Shown here: piece after piece, positions 61,734 through 64,000 of the stretch | Layout: the number at the start of each line of letters is the position of its first letter | Numbering within the stretch: the first letter of the stretch is position 1 | Assembly: GCA_023426245.1 (NCBI GenBank) | Contig: JAFABB010000024.1 | Location: 124,001 to 188,000 of the forward strand | Source of the DNA: Bacillota bacterium | GTDB taxonomy: Bacteria; Bacillota; UBA4882; UBA8346 | DNA: 64,000 nucleotides | Direction: 5' to 3' | Notes under the pieces: generated by a model | The model's input: the letters and a program-made list of their open reading frames with translations, nothing else | Databases searched by the model: none | What the model was told of the DNA's origin: nothing | Program-made: the position numbers and the translations under genes

Positions 61734-62705
61734 TTGACTCACAATGACAATGAATTGCTCCATAGAGTCGGAGTAAAAGTCGGACACTATACAAATCCTA
61801 AAGCATTGACCGGAGTTACCGTTTTTATCGCCGAAGACGGCGCCGAAATCGGTATTGATATCAGAGGCTCGGGAACCGGAACCCTCAATACTCCTGCTTA
61901 TGATCCCAAATCAGCCGGTAAACTCGTACACGCCGTGGTACTAACCGGAGGAAGCATTTATGGCTTGGAATCAGCCTTTGGAGTATTGGAATATTTGGAA
62001 AGACACGGCATTGGCAACCGCCGTAGCGGCCAATTGGTCCCTGGAATAACCGGTGCGGTGATTAATGATTTAAAGGAAAGCCGGAATACCAGACCAACGA
62101 AAGAAAATGGTTTCCAGGCAGCGGCCAATTGCTCTTACGATAACGGAATACAAGGAAATATTGGCGTCGGTAACGGAGCGACCACCGGTAAATGGTTGAA
62201 GGGGAAAAAAAACAAAGGCGGTTTCGGCATAGCCTCTCAAATATTGGCCAAAGATATTGTTGTGGCGGCTTTTGTGGTTACCAATGCAGTCGGCGATGTA
62301 ATCAGTCCTGATACTATTGATAACCGGCAAGAACTTTACGCTATCCACAACTTGAATGAATTTAAGGCCTTATCGGGAATGATGAATTTTTCGCCCCAAA
62401 ACACCACCCTGGGTCTTATTGCGACCAACGTAAAACTGAATAAAACCCAACTGATGAAAGTTGCGGAGCTTGCCCATGACGGCATGGCCCGGGCGATTTA
62501 TCCCGTACATACCAGTTTAGACGGTGACGTGGTTTTCGCACTCTCCTCTCTATCGGGAGAAAGAATCGAACCGCCAGTTCCAGTGACTACACTAGTGGAT
62601 TTGATTGGTGTAGCCGCCGCTGATGCTTTGGAAAAAGCGATTCACAATAGCGTAACTCAACCACTGCCGGCTAAAGACACGCAGGGTTTGAATCGCCAAA
62701 GTTGA
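61734..62705 (+). CDS. P1 family autoproteolytic aminopeptidase (DmpA-like)
   Basis: About 323 residues. Ntn-type fold that self-cleaves before the nucleophile. Seen: VKVGHYTNPKALTGVTVFIA, VLTGGSIYGLESAFGVLEYL, GNGATTGKW, and the cleavage region SPQNTTLGLIATNVKL, where the Thr after Asn would be the new N-terminal nucleophile. Then AHDGMARAIYPVHTSLDGDV follows. Hydrolyses N-terminal or beta-amino acid amides or peptides. TTG 61734 has GAAGGTG nine bases upstream; an ATG at 61716 lacks a site. Confidence 0.85.
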   Translation: MTHNDNELLHRVGVKVGHYTNPKALTGVTVFIAEDGAEIGIDIRGSGTGTLNTPAYDPKSAGKLVHAVVLTGGSIYGLESAFGVLEYLERHGIGNRRSGQLVPGITGAVINDLKESRNTRPTKENGFQAAANCSYDNGIQGNIGVGNGATTGKWLKGKKNKGGFGIASQILAKDIVVAAFVVTNAVGDVISPDTIDNRQELYAIHNLNEFKALSGMMNFSPQNTTLGLIATNVKLNKTQLMKVAELAHDGMARAIYPVHTSLDGDVVFALSSLSGERIEPPVPVTTLVDLIGVAAADALEKAIHNSVTQPLPAKDTQGLNRQS

Positions 62706-62751
62706 GACAATGATTCCTTATAAAAAATGTTGACAGAAAGAAGGTGATCCG

Positions 62752-63960
62752 ATGTTGCAAAATAAAAACATCGTCCTTGGTATTAGCGGCGGTATTGCCG
62801 CCTATAAGGCTTGTGACATTGTAAGCCATCTTAAAAAAAAGGGGGCCCATGTCGATTGCATCATGACCCAAAATGCCGCTGAGTTTATCACTCCCTTGAG
62901 CCTTCAAAGCATCAGCCAGAATAAAGTCATCGTCGATATGTTTGAAACGACTGCCAACTGGGAAATCGAACATATTTCCCTGGCCAAAAAGGCGGAACTT
63001 TTGGTTATCGCGCCTGCAACCGCCAATATTATCGGAAAACTGGCCTCCGGAATCGCCGACGACATGCTTTCCACCACGGTAATGGCAACGAAAGCCCCGG
63101 TTTTGATAGCACCCGCCATGAATACCAATATGTATAACCATCCAATCGTCCAAGCCAATATGAACCGTTTAAAAAGCCTGGGATTCAAATTTATCCCTCC
63201 GGCATCCGGGAGACTTGCCTGTGGGGATATTGGTGAAGGGAAATTAGCTCCTGTGGAAACCATCGTGGCTGAGATCGAAAAATTGCTTACAAAACCTCAA
63301 GATTTTTCAGGGAAAAAAATCTTAATTACAGCAGGTCCCACCCGGGAAGCCATTGATCCGGTCCGTTTCATATCCAATCATTCTTCCGGCAAAATGGGAT
63401 ACGCCCTTGCTGAAGCAGCGGTATATCGGGGAGCGGATGTGACTTTAATATCCGGCCCGGTTGCGCTCCCAAAACCCTTTGGACTCGATTCCTTTATCGC
63501 TGTGGAATCCGCCGCCGAAATGCACCGTGCTGTCATGAAAAATTACCAAGGGATGGATATTGTCATTATGGCCGCCGCAGTAGGTGACTTCACCCCGAAA
63601 CAAAAATCTTCCCAAAAAATCAAAAAAGGGAATGGATTACTTACGTTGGAGCTGGAAAAAGCCACCGATATTCTGGCGGAACTCGGAAAAGTAAAAGGGA
63701 ACCGCTTTCTGATAGGTTTCGCAGCTGAAACTCAAAAGGTTCAGGAATATGCCAGGGAAAAACTGATTCAAAAAAACTTGGATTTCATCGTGGCCAACGA
63801 TTTGACCCAGGAAGGCGCGGGATTCGGCACTGAAACCAATATTGTCAAAATCATTGAGGCTTCAGGAAAAGTCGAAGAATTTCCGTTAATGAGCAAACTG
63901 GAACTGAGCCATATTATCCTGGACCGGATTCAAACAAAAGAGCAGCAATCTGATGTTTAA
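62752..63960 (+). CDS. coaBC: Bifunctional phosphopantothenoylcysteine decarboxylase/synthetase
   Basis: 402 residues; two consecutive steps of coenzyme A synthesis. N-terminal CoaC flavoprotein: GISGGIAAYKACDIVSHLKK, active His in WEIEHISLAKKAE, PAMNTNMYNHP (PxMNxxM), ACGDIGEGKLAP with catalytic Cys. C-terminal CoaB: ILITAGPTREAIDPVRFISN, HSSGKMGYALAEAA, AAVGDF and KATDILAELG. AAGAAGGTGAT precedes the ATG. Confidence 0.95.
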   Translation: MLQNKNIVLGISGGIAAYKACDIVSHLKKKGAHVDCIMTQNAAEFITPLSLQSISQNKVIVDMFETTANWEIEHISLAKKAELLVIAPATANIIGKLASGIADDMLSTTVMATKAPVLIAPAMNTNMYNHPIVQANMNRLKSLGFKFIPPASGRLACGDIGEGKLAPVETIVAEIEKLLTKPQDFSGKKILITAGPTREAIDPVRFISNHSSGKMGYALAEAAVYRGADVTLISGPVALPKPFGLDSFIAVESAAEMHRAVMKNYQGMDIVIMAAAVGDFTPKQKSSQKIKKGNGLLTLELEKATDILAELGKVKGNRFLIGFAAETQKVQEYAREKLIQKNLDFIVANDLTQEGAGFGTETNIVKIIEASGKVEEFPLMSKLELSHIILDRIQTKEQQSDV

Positions 63961-64000
63961 CGACAATCGCAGCAAAAAACTAGTGATTACCTCTCATTGT
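63953..64000 (+). CDS. Start of an unidentified gene, cut by window edge
   Basis: ATG 63953 overlaps the coaBC stop and opens MFNDNRSKKLVITSHC, still open at the window end. Too short to identify; the beta-strand-like KLVITSHC may start a Rossmann-type or Cys-nucleophile domain. Context (after coaBC) often holds priA, but this start does not resemble PriA. Confidence 0.4.
   Translation, partial: MFNDNRSKKLVITSHC

Overview
The window looks like a chromosomal segment of an anaerobic, plant-polymer-using Bacillota (Firmicutes). The evidence is strong AGGAGG-type ribosome binding sites, many TTG/GTG starts, near-consensus sigma-A promoters, a YesM/YesN regulator pair with an LplB/YtcP-type sugar ABC transporter, a MrfA-type helicase, GltX, CoaBC and the MtnP/MtnA methionine salvage pair. 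The ABC solute-binding protein has a signal peptide but no lipobox cysteine, which hints at a periplasm or at a non-lipid anchor. The exact genus cannot be read from this sequence; a Clostridia- or Limnochordia-like lineage is an inference.

Layout. 1-2631 (minus): a rifampicin phosphotransferase gene running off the left edge, preceded by a possible 24-codon leader peptide. 2632-17014 (minus): a hemicellulose module, transcribed as permease LplB, permease YtcP, binding protein, YesN, YesM, GH43-like, GH51 and GH115. Together these genes would sense, import and degrade arabinoxylan or glucuronoxylan fragments. 17015-24901: an AT-rich decayed island with an internally deleted integrase, duplicated small phage-type genes (ribbon-helix-helix, DUF551, Cys-rich), two 45-residue Gly/Cys-rich membrane peptides inside a duplicated ~395-bp block, a three-membered membrane protein family with one dead copy, and a SagB-nitroreductase stub. 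25023-32699 (minus): one 2558-residue cytoplasmic kinase with two complete kinase-receiver modules. 33018-33234: tRNA-Glu and tRNA-Gln behind a near-consensus promoter. The last bases of tRNA-Glu followed by a terminator recur at 2865, 17015 and 24890, which suggests serial integration at this tRNA.

33373-38892: aldo-keto reductase, AraC regulator, a 21-bp tandem repeat array, gltX and GNAT genes. 38404-51699 (minus): the most unusual region, a putative aryl-polyketide cluster. It has a chorismate-lyase-like protein (4-hydroxybenzoate supply), a discrete acyltransferase, a FAAL-ACP-KS-DH-KR-ACP polyketide synthase with no built-in AT, reductase or thioesterase, a stand-alone 2-oxoacid-type acyltransferase, a geranylgeranyl-reductase-like flavoprotein and a GNAT. 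Upstream lie tautomerase, DinB, VOC and amidohydrolase genes on the same strand. I infer an aromatic starter that is adenylated, loaded and extended, comparable in logic to mycobacterial p-hydroxybenzoate loading, with an unknown product and unusual release.

52165-64000: GH3 beta-glucosidase, small spore-protein-like and zinc-ribbon genes, mtnA-mtnP-mrfA (minus), then on plus a P-loop kinase-like protein, an aminotransferase, a P1 autoproteolytic peptidase, coaBC and the start of an unidentified gene.
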